Shown: positions 21,382 through 29,931 of the stretch, one piece after another
How positions within the stretch are numbered: the first letter of the stretch is position 1
How the letters are laid out: every line of letters starts with the position of its first letter
Assembly: GCA_038203955.1 (NCBI GenBank)
Contig: JBBRDK010000028.1
Coordinates: 1-39,956 of the forward strand
Source of the DNA: JALYUA01 sp038203955
GTDB taxonomy: Bacteria; Acidobacteriota; Thermoanaerobaculia; UBA5066; Gp7-AA6
Reading direction: 5' to 3'
Length of the DNA stretch: 39,956 nt
The notes under the pieces: generated by a model
Seen by the model: the letters and a program-made list of their open reading frames with translations, nothing else
Database searches by the model: none
What the model was told of the DNA's origin: nothing
Program-made: the position numbers and the translations under genes

Positions 21382-23064
21382 TCAGCGGACGCGGAAGACC
21401 ACGATCGAATCCGTCGGCGATCCAGACGGGCCCGGCGGATTCTCGAATCGGGCCGCCTCGGAGAGTCCGGGGTTGGCTGTCGCGAAGAAGACCCCGGCCG
21501 CCCGCCAGCCGTGCCGCGTCAGAAAGGGATCGGGCGCGAGGAAATAGACCGGCGCTCCCTGCGGCAGCGGTACGGGCGCGGGCGGTTTCATTTCCCACAG
21601 GTCGTTTGAAAGAAGGAACACGCCTGCGGCTCCCGGAGGAGAAACGAGGATCGGCCCTGAGACCGCGTGGGAGGCGGAGTAGCGCGCGATGTGCGGATCC
21701 GGATCCGCGCGGAGCAGCACCGGGACCGTATCGCCGGGGTTGCCGGCGACATCCGGCGTGATGAGGACGAGCGGTCCTGCCGCCGCGCGGGCGCGCATCC
21801 ACGCAAGCGCCTGTTCGGTTGCGAAGCCCGCCGGCCACCCGGTGACGTATTGCCAGCGGTCCTCCGCAACCAGTATCTGCGCCTGCCAGCGAAAGATCTG
21901 GAGAGCGAGATCGCGCACGGGCCAGGCAAAGAGACAGGCGAGAGCCGCGGCCGAGAGAAGCCGGCGGGCGGCGAGGGAGGGCGGCAGCCTCTGCCATCTC
22001 CTGCCGAGATCCGCCAGAAAAATGCCCGACGCGATCCAGAGCGGCGCGGCCGCGGTGAACGTGTATCGAGGAAAGAGCAGGCCTGCGAAGAACAGGAGAG
22101 GCAGGATCACGATGGCCATCCAGAGCAGGAGAAAGGCGAGGACCCGCCGGCGCCTTGCGATCAGGAGCCAGGCCAGCGCCGCCAGGGAGAAGAGCGCGAC
22201 GGAGGGGGTGAGACTGGTCCAGAACCACTCCGCGACACGCGCCGCCTGGCGCAATCGTTCCCCGAAGGGCAGAGGCTCTCGAAACTGCGAGAAGTGGAAC
22301 ACGCGCGTCTTCCAGTCGAAACCGGGCTTCTGCGCCAGCACGGGCACCCAGAGAAGGAGCGCGACCGCGGCGGCCGTCAGGAGCCGGCGGGCGAAAACCG
22401 TCGGCGGCGATCTCCGGGTCGCGGGCAAGCACGCGAAGGCGCAGAACGGGAGGGCCCAGAGCGCGTAACTGAAATTCTGGCGGGTCAGCATCGCGATGCC
22501 GAGGACGACACCGAAGACGACACCGATCGAGCGGTCCTCGCCCCCGCTTCTCTCCGCGAGTCGGAGCGCAAGAGCCGCGGCGAGCAGCGACTCGCAGAGA
22601 AAGAGAGACTCGGCCAGCGCGATGCGCTGATAGAAGGCGGCAAACGGGCAAAGAATCGCAAAGACCGCCGCGGCTTTCCCGGTCCGGTCGGCGCCCCCCT
22701 CGCCGGCCTCCTCCGCGTCAGGAAACCGGAGCGCGATGGCCCGGGCCGCCCCGAAAACCAGCGCCGTGGAAAGCGCGCCGAAGAGCAGCGAAACCGTTCT
22801 CCCTGCCTCGACCGGGTCGCGAAACAATGGCAGAAAAAGGGCCATGAGCCAGAAATGGAGGGGCGGCTTGGGGTCCGCGGGGAGGAAGGCGTGCACGGCC
22901 GGGTTGTCGACGATCAGCTGCGACCAGTGGAGATGTATGGCCTCGTCCCCGAATACCGGGAGCGCGCGCAGCGAGGGCAGCCGCAGAACGGCCGTCGCGA
23001 GCGCGAGGAGTCCCACCGTGCGCCATCGCGCGTGGCGGCGGAGGCGGCTAGGCGCCTGAATCAT
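21382..23064 (-). CDS. Membrane glycosyltransferase, GT39/PMT-like
   Basis: 560 residues with about ten to twelve membrane helices. The first periplasmic loop carries GDEAIHLHW and the second KPPLHFWL, the acidic and PPL motifs of ArnT/PMT-type transferases that use a lipid-linked sugar. The C-terminal 170 residues are a soluble extracytoplasmic domain (LVLITPDVAGNPGDTV, VFFVR-like end). ATG start, overlapping the preceding gene by 17 bp. The acceptor is unknown: protein or surface glycan. It is convergent with mpl. Confidence 0.85.
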   Translation of the reverse strand: MIQAPSRLRRHARWRTVGLLALATAVLRLPSLRALPVFGDEAIHLHWSQLIVDNPAVHAFLPADPKPPLHFWLMALFLPLFRDPVEAGRTVSLLFGALSTALVFGAARAIALRFPDAEEAGEGGADRTGKAAAVFAILCPFAAFYQRIALAESLFLCESLLAAALALRLAERSGGEDRSIGVVFGVVLGIAMLTRQNFSYALWALPFCAFACLPATRRSPPTVFARRLLTAAAVALLLWVPVLAQKPGFDWKTRVFHFSQFREPLPFGERLRQAARVAEWFWTSLTPSVALFSLAALAWLLIARRRRVLAFLLLWMAIVILPLLFFAGLLFPRYTFTAAAPLWIASGIFLADLGRRWQRLPPSLAARRLLSAAALACLFAWPVRDLALQIFRWQAQILVAEDRWQYVTGWPAGFATEQALAWMRARAAAGPLVLITPDVAGNPGDTVPVLLRADPDPHIARYSASHAVSGPILVSPPGAAGVFLLSNDLWEMKPPAPVPLPQGAPVYFLAPDPFLTRHGWRAAGVFFATANPGLSEAARFENPPGPSGSPTDSIVVFRVR

Positions 23065-24412
23065 CGCCTGACTGGAGATCCTTCGCCGGGGCGAGCCTCG
23101 CCGCGAGGACGAGCGACATCGCCGGAACCAGGGTCGTCGTGATCCGCCGGAACGCGCCGTCGACGGCGTACATCGGGTCGAACGAGGAGACGGAGAAGGC
23201 CACCGCGTAGAAGCCGATCTGCGCGGCGAGGACGGGAAGAAGCGGGTCCGCGAATCCCCTCCGGGTGACGATCAGGAAGAGCGCGATCGCGAGAAGGGCC
23301 ACGAGCGCCTCTCTCCCCTCCCGAAGGATCATCCGAGACACCACGGACGCCAGTCGCTCGGCGAAGTCCGGCCAGCGCGCGGGCAGGAAGAGGTGAAAAT
23401 CGAAATCGCGCCGCGTCTGCGACCCTCGCAACGCGAAGAGCGCGATCCAGTGCACCGCCGGCACGAGAACGAGGATGCCCGCCGAGCGCCAGGCAAGCGC
23501 AAGCGCCTTCGCCCGCATCCGGCAGGCGAGCAGGAGCGTCCCGGCCAGCAGAAATGCGAACAGGGTCCCTTCCTGTTTCGTCCCCGCGCAGAAGAGGGCG
23601 GCAAGAAAGAGACGGCCCGCCCCCGCTCGCGATTCCCGCGAGAGAGCATCGAGCGTCGCGCACGCGGCAAGGACGGCTCCGAACGCGAACGGGATTTCCG
23701 CCGTTCCGGCGTTGACGGGGTGGTACAGCGGGAAGCAGAGGGCGGCGAGCGCCGCGGCCACCGCGCCGGCGCGCGGGGAACCGGCGCGGCGCCGGAGGAA
23801 GCCGCACAGCAGGAGCAGGGTGGAAAGCTCGATGGCGGGAAAGAGAATCGCGAGCGCCTGATCGTTCCAGCCTCCCGCGAGGCGTGCGAGCGCGGCGAGG
23901 CACAGCGGGACCAGGACGGGATATTCCCGGTGAGACCAGTAGAGCGCCGGATCGTGGAAGATCCGTCCGGGAAGAGAGCCGGCGAGGTAGAACGCCTTTC
24001 CCTTCATTCCCCAGATCGCGAGAAAGTCCGTCGACCACATCGGCTCGGCGAGGGCGGGAACGAGAAAGGTCAGCCAGGCGAGCGCCGCAACGCCGCCGGC
24101 GAGAAGCGCCACCGGGTCGAGCGGACGTCGCGGCGGCGGCGGGGGCCTCCGGAACGGCCGCCCGGGGATCAGGAAGGACGCGGCGATCACGGCCGCGTCG
24201 CCGGCGAGCAGGGGCCCCTTGCTCGGATCGATCCCGGCGGCGGCCAGGAAGGCGAAGAGTCCCGCCTGAAACAGCAAGCCCGCGGCCGCCGCCCACGCCG
24301 CGGTTTCCGCCCGGGTCAGGCCGGGCGCCAGCCGCCGGGCGAGAGCCCAGCCGGCGAGCCACGTCACACCGAGCGCGACGAGGACGCGCCAGGCGCCGCC
24401 CGCGGCGATCAA
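23048..24412 (-). CDS. Multi-spanning membrane protein, probable glycosyltransferase
   Basis: 454 residues with at least ten hydrophobic helices. The loop WSTDFLAIWGMKGKAFYLAG and YWSHREYPVLVPL resemble GT-C family proteins that carry a WGMK-type loop, but I cannot assign a GT family. The likely start is TTG 24412, overlapping the preceding stop as TTGA. It overlaps the GT39-like gene by 17 bp, so the two probably act on the same pathway. Confidence 0.75.
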   Translation of the reverse strand: MIAAGGAWRVLVALGVTWLAGWALARRLAPGLTRAETAAWAAAAGLLFQAGLFAFLAAAGIDPSKGPLLAGDAAVIAASFLIPGRPFRRPPPPPRRPLDPVALLAGGVAALAWLTFLVPALAEPMWSTDFLAIWGMKGKAFYLAGSLPGRIFHDPALYWSHREYPVLVPLCLAALARLAGGWNDQALAILFPAIELSTLLLLCGFLRRRAGSPRAGAVAAALAALCFPLYHPVNAGTAEIPFAFGAVLAACATLDALSRESRAGAGRLFLAALFCAGTKQEGTLFAFLLAGTLLLACRMRAKALALAWRSAGILVLVPAVHWIALFALRGSQTRRDFDFHLFLPARWPDFAERLASVVSRMILREGREALVALLAIALFLIVTRRGFADPLLPVLAAQIGFYAVAFSVSSFDPMYAVDGAFRRITTTLVPAMSLVLAARLAPAKDLQSGDDSGA

Positions 24413-24819
24413 CGGCGTGACAGAAACCCGTTGGGCAGAGGCTCCGCCCCCGGCGGGCTCTCCATCGCGCGGGCGTAGACGGCGACGAACTCCGCCTCGG
24501 CGATCCTTTCGGAATCGAGCACGCGGCGCGGGGCCAGGAAATAGACCGCCTGGTAGCGATAGACGTCCGGACGCGGCGGCACGATGACGGCGACGGCGGC
24601 GCTCTTCGGGGTCCTCCGCGCCACCTCGTCGAGGAAGTCTCCGAATACGGGATCGAGCGCGAATTCGGCGAGCTCCGCGCGAGACACGGTTCCCCCGGCG
24701 AGCTCTCTCGCGAGCAGCCTCGCCCGCGGGACCACGTCGCGCGCGCGAATCGAAGCCGCCTCGCTCGCGCCGAGAATCAGGAGCAGCGCGCCGGGCAGCA
24801 CGCGCCGGAACCGACGCAT
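24409..24819 (-). CDS. Small exported protein of the glycosyltransferase operon
   Basis: 136 residues. The N-terminal hydrophobic segment (LPGALLLILGASEAASI) is a signal peptide or anchor. The rest is extracytoplasmic, with PRPDVYRYQAVYFLAPRRVL near residue 85. No known family. It lies four bases after the FAH-family gene and overlaps the next gene by four bases, so it may assist the membrane glycosyltransferases. ATG start. Confidence 0.6.
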   Translation of the reverse strand: MRRFRRVLPGALLLILGASEAASIRARDVVPRARLLARELAGGTVSRAELAEFALDPVFGDFLDEVARRTPKSAAVAVIVPPRPDVYRYQAVYFLAPRRVLDSERIAEAEFVAVYARAMESPPGAEPLPNGFLSRR

Positions 24820-24823
24820 CGGG

Positions 24824-25492
24824 TCAGGATCCCTGCGGGGCGCGAACCCGGCTCGTCAGCACGCCGATCCCCTCGATCTCGACTTCCACGGTCTCTCCCG
24901 GGGACAGCGGCGCGATCCCGGCCGGCGTACCGGTCAGGATGAGGTCGCCCGGGAGCAGCGTCATCATCCGGGAGATGTAGCCGACGAGAAAGCGCGGCGA
25001 GAACACCATCTCGGACGTGCGCGACGACTGTTTCGTGGTTCCGTTGACGCGCGTCGAGATCGCGAGGTCGGACGGATCGAGCCCGAAGACGACCTCGGGA
25101 CCGATCGGGCAGAACGTGTCGAATGACTTGGCGCGCGCCCACTGCCCATCCTTCTTCTGGAGGTCGCGGGCCGTCACGTCGTTGGCGCAGCACACGCCCG
25201 CGAGCGCATCGAGCCAGTCCGCTTCCGGCCAGTTCTTCACCCGGCGCCCGATCACGAGCGCGAGCTCCCCCTCGAAATCGACGCGAGCCGACTCGGGAGG
25301 CAGCACGATCTCGCCGCCGCTCCCCCACACGAGGCTCGACGGCGCCTTCAGAAAGAGCAGCGGTTCCTGATCGGGAGCCGTGTTGCCCAGTTCCTTCGCG
25401 TGCTCCCGGTAGTTCCGACCGACCGCAACGATCTTGCTGGGAGGGGGCGGCGCCTGCGGCGACCCGAACGGGATGCGTGTCACTCCTGCCAT
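24824..25492 (-). CDS. Fumarylacetoacetate hydrolase family protein
   Basis: 222 residues from ATG 25492, with GGAGG five bases upstream; longer frames upstream are shadows of dapF. FAH-family signatures: VAVGRNYREHAKELG, LFLKAPSSLV, DFEGELALVIG (metal-binding Asp and Glu), NDVTARDLQ, and GDLILTGTPAGI at the end. Small members of this family act as acylpyruvate hydrolases or oxaloacetate decarboxylases; the sequence alone does not decide. It overlaps dapF by 13 bp. Confidence 0.92.
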   Translation of the reverse strand: MAGVTRIPFGSPQAPPPPSKIVAVGRNYREHAKELGNTAPDQEPLLFLKAPSSLVWGSGGEIVLPPESARVDFEGELALVIGRRVKNWPEADWLDALAGVCCANDVTARDLQKKDGQWARAKSFDTFCPIGPEVVFGLDPSDLAISTRVNGTTKQSSRTSEMVFSPRFLVGYISRMMTLLPGDLILTGTPAGIAPLSPGETVEVEIEGIGVLTSRVRAPQGS

Positions 25493-26337
25493 GCTTCCTC
25501 CGTCATCTCGGCGGTGAAGATCTCCCGCGCGTCCCCCGTCAGCACCGCGTCCGCGATCCCCGCGCCGGTTTCGGAGAAGAGGACTGTGAATGCGGCGCCG
25601 CTTCGCGTCTCGCACACCACGGGGGCCGTCACCCTTCGCTCCCGCGCGGCGACGACCGCGGCCGCGACGACGCCGGAGCCGCAGGCCAGCGTCTCCCCCT
25701 CGACTCCGCGCTCGAAGGTCCGCACCGCGATACGGCTCGGGCCGGCGACACGGACGAAGTTGACGTTGGCGCCGTCCGGCATCGCGGGATGTCGGCGCAG
25801 CGGTGGTCCCAGGCGCGCCAGGTCGAGCGCCTCGAGATCCTCTCCGTTCTCCAGGAGGACGACGAGATGCGGGACGCCGACGTGCATCGGGATCCCCGCA
25901 GCGGCGGGGCGCCGCGGGAAAGCCGCCGGAGCGCCCGCGGCGGAAAGCGGCAGCGGATCGCCGGGCCTCGGAAGCGGCGGCAGGGCCAGAGACACGGTTT
26001 CTCCGTCGACGAGAGCGGCGATCGTCGCCCAGCCCGTCTCGAGCACGGGGTTCCCCGACACGAGTCGCCGGGTGACCGCGTAACGGGCGGCGCATCGCGT
26101 TCCGTTGGCGCAAAAGGCGGCGAGCCCCCCGTCCGCGTTGAAGTAATCGAGGTGGATCCGCCCTTCGGAGCCCCCGGAGAGGAAGAGCGCGCCGTCGGCG
26201 CCCACCGAAACCCCGCGCCGGCAGAGACGGGAGACCACGCTCCGGTCTTCCTGCGAGAGCGCCCTGCCGTCGGCTTCGAACACGAGGAAGTCGTTGCCCC
26301 CGCCCGCCATCTTCACGAACCGCCGCGGGACCGCCAC
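25480..26337 (-). CDS. dapF: Diaminopimelate epimerase
   Basis: Converts LL- to meso-diaminopimelate for lysine and peptidoglycan. 285 residues. The two catalytic cysteines are present: C76 in FCANGTRCAARY and C219 in LACGSGVVAAA. GGGNDFLVF near the N-terminus replaces the usual GLGNDF. GTG start; ATG 26310 would remove the first beta strand. It heads an operon with the FAH-family gene and the glycosyltransferases. Confidence 0.95.
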   Translation of the reverse strand: MAVPRRFVKMAGGGNDFLVFEADGRALSQEDRSVVSRLCRRGVSVGADGALFLSGGSEGRIHLDYFNADGGLAAFCANGTRCAARYAVTRRLVSGNPVLETGWATIAALVDGETVSLALPPLPRPGDPLPLSAAGAPAAFPRRPAAAGIPMHVGVPHLVVLLENGEDLEALDLARLGPPLRRHPAMPDGANVNFVRVAGPSRIAVRTFERGVEGETLACGSGVVAAAVVAARERRVTAPVVCETRSGAAFTVLFSETGAGIADAVLTGDAREIFTAEMTEEAWQE

Positions 26338-26344
26338 GGGGAAA

Positions 26345-26379
26345 AGCTATCAGCTGTCAGCTCTCAGCTATCAGCTCAG
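26345..26379. repeat. Heptanucleotide repeat array H
   Basis: AGCTATC, AGCTGTC, AGCTCTC, AGCTATC, AGCTCAG in exact period 7, just upstream of dapF. The rest of the gap to 26501 has isolated AGCTGGC and AGCTTC units next to the lipoprotein stop. Confidence 0.85.
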
Positions 26380-26501
26380 GTCTCCGCTATGTGCGACTCG
26401 TTCCGAGAATGGTCACTTTTTCGGAGTCGTGACGAAGGTGCGAATCCGTCGTGACGTTGCCAACGACCCGAGTGTAGGATCCCGGCTCACAGCTGGCAGC
26501 T

Positions 26502-27710
26502 TCAAAGAGGCTCCGCGACGGCGGCCGGGGACGGCGCGCTCGCGTTGCCGGTCCGGTCGATCGACTTCACCGCGTAGACGTAGCGGTGGCCGGCTGCGAC
26601 CTTCGTGTCGTTGAAAAAGCTGTCGACGGTCAGCTCCGCGTTCAGCCGCACCGGCGGCGCGCCGCCTTCGGAGCGGAAGACGGCGTAACCCGCCAGATCC
26701 GGAGCGCCGACGGGGTCCCAGACGAGGCGCACCAGTCCGGTCTCCGGCAGGGCGTCCAGCCGCGGCGGCGGCGGCGGCGGGAACACGTCGTGATAGTCGA
26801 GCGCGGCCTCGACGGCGGCGGCGCCCTCGATCTTCGGCTTGTCCGGGACGGTCGCGCGAAGGGTGTAGACGAGCGCGCCGTACGGCGGCGACGTGTCGAC
26901 GAACCCGGTGCCGCTGACCGGGGCGGCGTTCAGCGGCGCGCCGAACTCCTCCTCGGGTAGAGTGCGCCGGTAGACGAAGTAACCGCCCACCGCGACGGGC
27001 TCCCGCCCGAGCAGGTCGCGATTCGGCGCGAGCCATTCGAGACAGACGCGGCCGTCTTCCGGCGTCACGGCCAGGATGACCGGAGGTCCGGGCGGCACCT
27101 CCGGGGCCATCGTGACAAGATTGGAGAGCGGGCTCCTGTCGCCGTCGCGCCGGACGGAGACGACGGCGTACGCGACGGCGGACGGCGCGGGCTTTCGGGC
27201 AAACAGCGGAGGAAGCGGATCGTCGAAAACGATGCTGGCTCCGCGCGTGCGCCGCGCGATTTCGGCGACGGGAAGCGTCGCGATCCGTTCGGCATCGCGA
27301 TAGAAGTTCTGCTCCGCGATCCGGGCGTTGACCGCCGTCTGGCGCGTCCCCGCGGCGGGCGCGAGGTCGCCCCGAGCGGACCCGGATGCCGTCGGGCCGG
27401 CCCGCCGGGGCGCGGTCAGCGACGGCGAAGGGTTGATCAGCCGGTAGACCTCGATCGACGCGAGGTCCGTCAGGGGAAGACCGCTCATCAGGCGGTCGGG
27501 GTAGGTAAACGTCAGAACCGCGTCGGCGCCCTCCTGTTCGATGGCGAGGTCCGTGATCGCGCGCGGCCCCCGCGGAAAGGGCGGCGAAGGATCCCCCTTC
27601 TTGCCGCAGGAGGAGGCGAGCAGGGCCGCCGCCGCGCAGAAGACCGCGGCGACTGTCGCCCGGCGACGCGAAAGCCGAGCGATCGTTTCCCCGCGTCTCG
27701 GTTCGGTCAT
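26502..27710 (-). CDS. Lipoprotein with fibronectin type III-like domains
   Basis: 402 residues. Lipobox LASSC with lipidated C35, followed by GKKGDPSPP, a start shared by many LptM-like lipoproteins. At least three fibronectin-like beta-sandwich units follow: about 50-210 (interrupted), 215-310 (LEWLAPNRDL, GYFVYRR) and 315-400 (LVWDPVGAPDLAGYAVFRSE, YVYAVKSIDRTGNAS). An extracytoplasmic binding or scaffold role is likely. ATG start directly after a heptad array whose complement, GCGAAGG, may act as its ribosome binding site. Confidence 0.8.
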   Translation of the reverse strand: MTEPRRGETIARLSRRRATVAAVFCAAAALLASSCGKKGDPSPPFPRGPRAITDLAIEQEGADAVLTFTYPDRLMSGLPLTDLASIEVYRLINPSPSLTAPRRAGPTASGSARGDLAPAAGTRQTAVNARIAEQNFYRDAERIATLPVAEIARRTRGASIVFDDPLPPLFARKPAPSAVAYAVVSVRRDGDRSPLSNLVTMAPEVPPGPPVILAVTPEDGRVCLEWLAPNRDLLGREPVAVGGYFVYRRTLPEEEFGAPLNAAPVSGTGFVDTSPPYGALVYTLRATVPDKPKIEGAAAVEAALDYHDVFPPPPPPRLDALPETGLVRLVWDPVGAPDLAGYAVFRSEGGAPPVRLNAELTVDSFFNDTKVAAGHRYVYAVKSIDRTGNASAPSPAAVAEPL

Positions 27711-27745
27711 CCTTCGCCCTTCGCCGTTAGCCCTTCGCCTTTCGC
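27711..27745. repeat. Heptanucleotide repeat array I
   Basis: CCTTCGC, CCTTCGC, CGTTAGC, CCTTCGC, CTTTCGC in exact period 7, immediately upstream of the lipoprotein start and downstream of hslU. Confidence 0.85.
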
Positions 27746-27777
27746 CAACGGGACGCGCCTCGGCCCGGCGCGCCCTC

Positions 27778-29139
27778 CTAAAGCACGTAGCGCGACAGGT
27801 CCTCGTTCTTCACGAGGTCGGCGAGCGCGGCGTTGACGTCCGAGGCTTCGATGCGGATGGTCTGGCCCGCGTTCTCGGGGCCGGCAAACGAGATGTCTTC
27901 CAGGAGCCGCTCCAGGATCGTGTGAAGCCGTCGGGCGCCGATGTTCTCCAGGAGCCGGTTGACGCGCTCGGCATCCCGCGCGATCTCACGCACGGCGTCG
28001 TCGGAGAACTGCAGGTCGACCTTTTCCGCCGACATCAGCGCTCGATACTGCTTCAAGAGCGCGTTTTCCGGCTCCGAGAGGATGCGGACGAAATCCTCCT
28101 CCGTGAGCGAGTCGAGCTCCACGCGGATCGGGAAGCGCCCCTGAAGCTCGGGGATCAGATCGGACGGTTTGGAGACGTGGAACGCGCCGGCCGCGATGAA
28201 CAGCACGTGGTCGGTCTTCACGAACCCGTACTTCGTGTTGACGGAGGTGCCTTCGACGATCGGGAGCAGGTCGCGCTGGACGCCCTCGCGCGAGACGTCG
28301 GGACCGCGACCGGACTCGCGGCCGGCGACCTTGTCGATCTCGTCCAAGAACACGATGCCGGAGGATTGCGCTCGCTCCACGGCCTCGCGGGCCACGACGC
28401 CCGGATCGACGAGCCGCCCTTCCTCCTCCGCCTGCAGGATCTCCCGCGCCTCCGCGACCGTGGCCTTGCGCCGCTTCTTCTTGCTTCCGAACAGGCCCGG
28501 CAGCATCTCCTTGACGTTGATATCCATCTCTTCGACGCCCTGATTCGTCACGATCTCGAAGGACGGAAACGTCTTGTCGGCGACCTCGACCTCGACGAGC
28601 CGGTCCTCCACCTGGCCCTCCTGGAGGAGCATCCGCAGCCGCGCGCGTGTCTCCTCCGCGTCGCGTTCGGGCAGAGGCGGCATCAGGAGCTCCAGAAGCC
28701 GCTGCTCGGTGCGGGCCTTGGCTCGCTCGCGGATCTCCGCCGTTTTCTCCTCGCGCACCATGTGGACCGCCACCTCGGTCAGATCGCGGACGATCGACTC
28801 GACGTCGCGGCCGACGTAGCCGACCTCCGTGAACTTCGAGGCCTCGACCTTCAGGAACGGCGCGTCGGCCAGGCGCGCCAGGCGGCGCGCGATCTCGGTC
28901 TTTCCCACGCCGGTCGGTCCGATCATCAGGATGTTCTTCGGAAGGATCTCGCGCGACATCTCGGGCTCGAGCTGCTGTCGCCGCCACCGGTTGCGCAGCG
29001 CGACCGCCACGGCCTTCTTCGCCTTGCGCTGGCCGATCACGTACTTGTCGAGCTCCGCGACGATCTCCCGCGGCGTCCGCGCGCCCGGCAGGATGACGGG
29101 TTCGGCGACCGGCTTTTCACCGGGCATCAGGAAAACCAT
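27778..29139 (-). CDS. hslU: HslU, ATPase of the HslUV protease
   Basis: Unfolds and feeds substrates to HslV in the cytoplasm. 453 residues. Walker A GPTGVGKT at 74-81, Walker B GIVFLDEIDK at 261-270, the pore loop GYVG (107-110), the I-domain (about 110-240), and the C-terminal tail SRYVL that docks into HslV. ATG 29139; ATG 29127 is also possible. It lies downstream of hslV, but a 113-bp gap filled by an inverted repeat pair separates them. Confidence 0.97.
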   Translation of the reverse strand: MVFLMPGEKPVAEPVILPGARTPREIVAELDKYVIGQRKAKKAVAVALRNRWRRQQLEPEMSREILPKNILMIGPTGVGKTEIARRLARLADAPFLKVEASKFTEVGYVGRDVESIVRDLTEVAVHMVREEKTAEIRERAKARTEQRLLELLMPPLPERDAEETRARLRMLLQEGQVEDRLVEVEVADKTFPSFEIVTNQGVEEMDINVKEMLPGLFGSKKKRRKATVAEAREILQAEEEGRLVDPGVVAREAVERAQSSGIVFLDEIDKVAGRESGRGPDVSREGVQRDLLPIVEGTSVNTKYGFVKTDHVLFIAAGAFHVSKPSDLIPELQGRFPIRVELDSLTEEDFVRILSEPENALLKQYRALMSAEKVDLQFSDDAVREIARDAERVNRLLENIGARRLHTILERLLEDISFAGPENAGQTIRIEASDVNAALADLVKNEDLSRYVL

Positions 29140-29151
29140 GGGCCCATAGTA

Positions 29152-29248
29152 TTCAGTTCTTGTGAGTTTTCAGTTTTCAGTTTTTCAGTTCTCAGTCTTG
29201 CTGCGGTCGGGCCAAACTCAAAACTGGATAACTGACAACTGATAACTC
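29152..29248. repeat. Inverted pair of heptanucleotide arrays J
   Basis: TCAGTTT-type units (29152-29197) followed after 15 bases by AAACTCA, AAACTGG, ATAACTG, ACAACTG, ATAACTC (29213-29248) in the opposite sense. They can fold back on each other. They fill the gap between hslV and hslU. Confidence 0.8.
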
Positions 29249-29252
29249 TCTT

Positions 29253-29795
29253 TCACACCTCTTCCAGCGTGATCCGGTCGTTCGTGTAGATGTCGATGGT
29301 CGAGGCGATCAGCAGCGACTCCCGTGCGATGTCGGCGGCGGTCAGGTCCGGCCGGTGCTTTAGAAGGGCGCGCGCCGCCGCGAGCGCGTAGGGACCTCCG
29401 GAGCCGACCGCGAGAAGGCCTTCTTCCGGAGAGATCAAGTCGCCGGTTCCCGAGAGCAGGAGCGACGTCGTCTTGTCCGCCACGATGAGCAGCGCTTCGA
29501 GCTGCCGCAGCATCTTGTCGGTGCGCCAGTCCTTCGCCAGCTCGATGGCGGCGCGCTCGAGGTTGCCCCGGTGTTCCTCGAGGCGCGCCTCGAACCGGGA
29601 GAAGAGAGCGAACGCGTCGGCCGAAGACCCGGCAAAGCCGGCGATCACGTCGCCGCCCTTCAGCCGTCGGATCTTCGCGGCGGTCTGCTTCATGACCGTC
29701 GTCCCGAGGGTGACCTGGCCATCGGACGCCATCGCGACCCGGCCGTTGTGGCGCACACAGACCACGGTTGTGGAATGCCAGACGGGCTTTGTCAT
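29253..29795 (-). CDS. hslV: HslV, peptidase of the HslUV protease
   Basis: Proteasome-like threonine peptidase. 180 residues from ATG 29795. The short propeptide MTKPVWHS precedes the catalytic N-terminal threonine (T9, TTVVCVRHNG). DGQVTLG and FAGSSADAFALF (GxxGxxADA-type block) are typical. An ATG 19 codons upstream lies in repeat DNA and would not give a sensible propeptide. Confidence 0.96.
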   Translation of the reverse strand: MTKPVWHSTTVVCVRHNGRVAMASDGQVTLGTTVMKQTAAKIRRLKGGDVIAGFAGSSADAFALFSRFEARLEEHRGNLERAAIELAKDWRTDKMLRQLEALLIVADKTTSLLLSGTGDLISPEEGLLAVGSGGPYALAAARALLKHRPDLTAADIARESLLIASTIDIYTNDRITLEEV

Positions 29796-29825
29796 GAGAG
29801 CAGGATAGCGCGACAAGGAGCCGGT

Positions 29826-29906
29826 ATCGGGAGACGGGAGCCGAGCGACCAACGGGAACGAGACGGCGGCGGTACTCCGCGGTCAACTAGATCAGGAATC
29901 GAAGGA
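29826..29906 (+). repeat. Dispersed 58-bp-type repeat, locus R2, with heptads
   Basis: ACGGGAGCCGAGCGACCAAC, GGGAACGAGACGGCGG, core CGGTACTCCGCGG, then TCAACTAGATCAGGAATCG. It is followed at 29913-29933 by heptads GAGCTGA, TAGCTGA, AAGCTCT, which touch the stop codon of the S41 protease gene. Confidence 0.88.
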
Positions 29907-29931
29907 TCATGAGAGCTGATAGCTGAAAGCT

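Noticed and set aside
19814..22651. Upstream extension of the DUF1573 frame to 1301 codons
   Set aside because: The extension is a shadow of mpl and the glycosyltransferase. ATG 19813 has a good ribosome binding site and a signal peptide.
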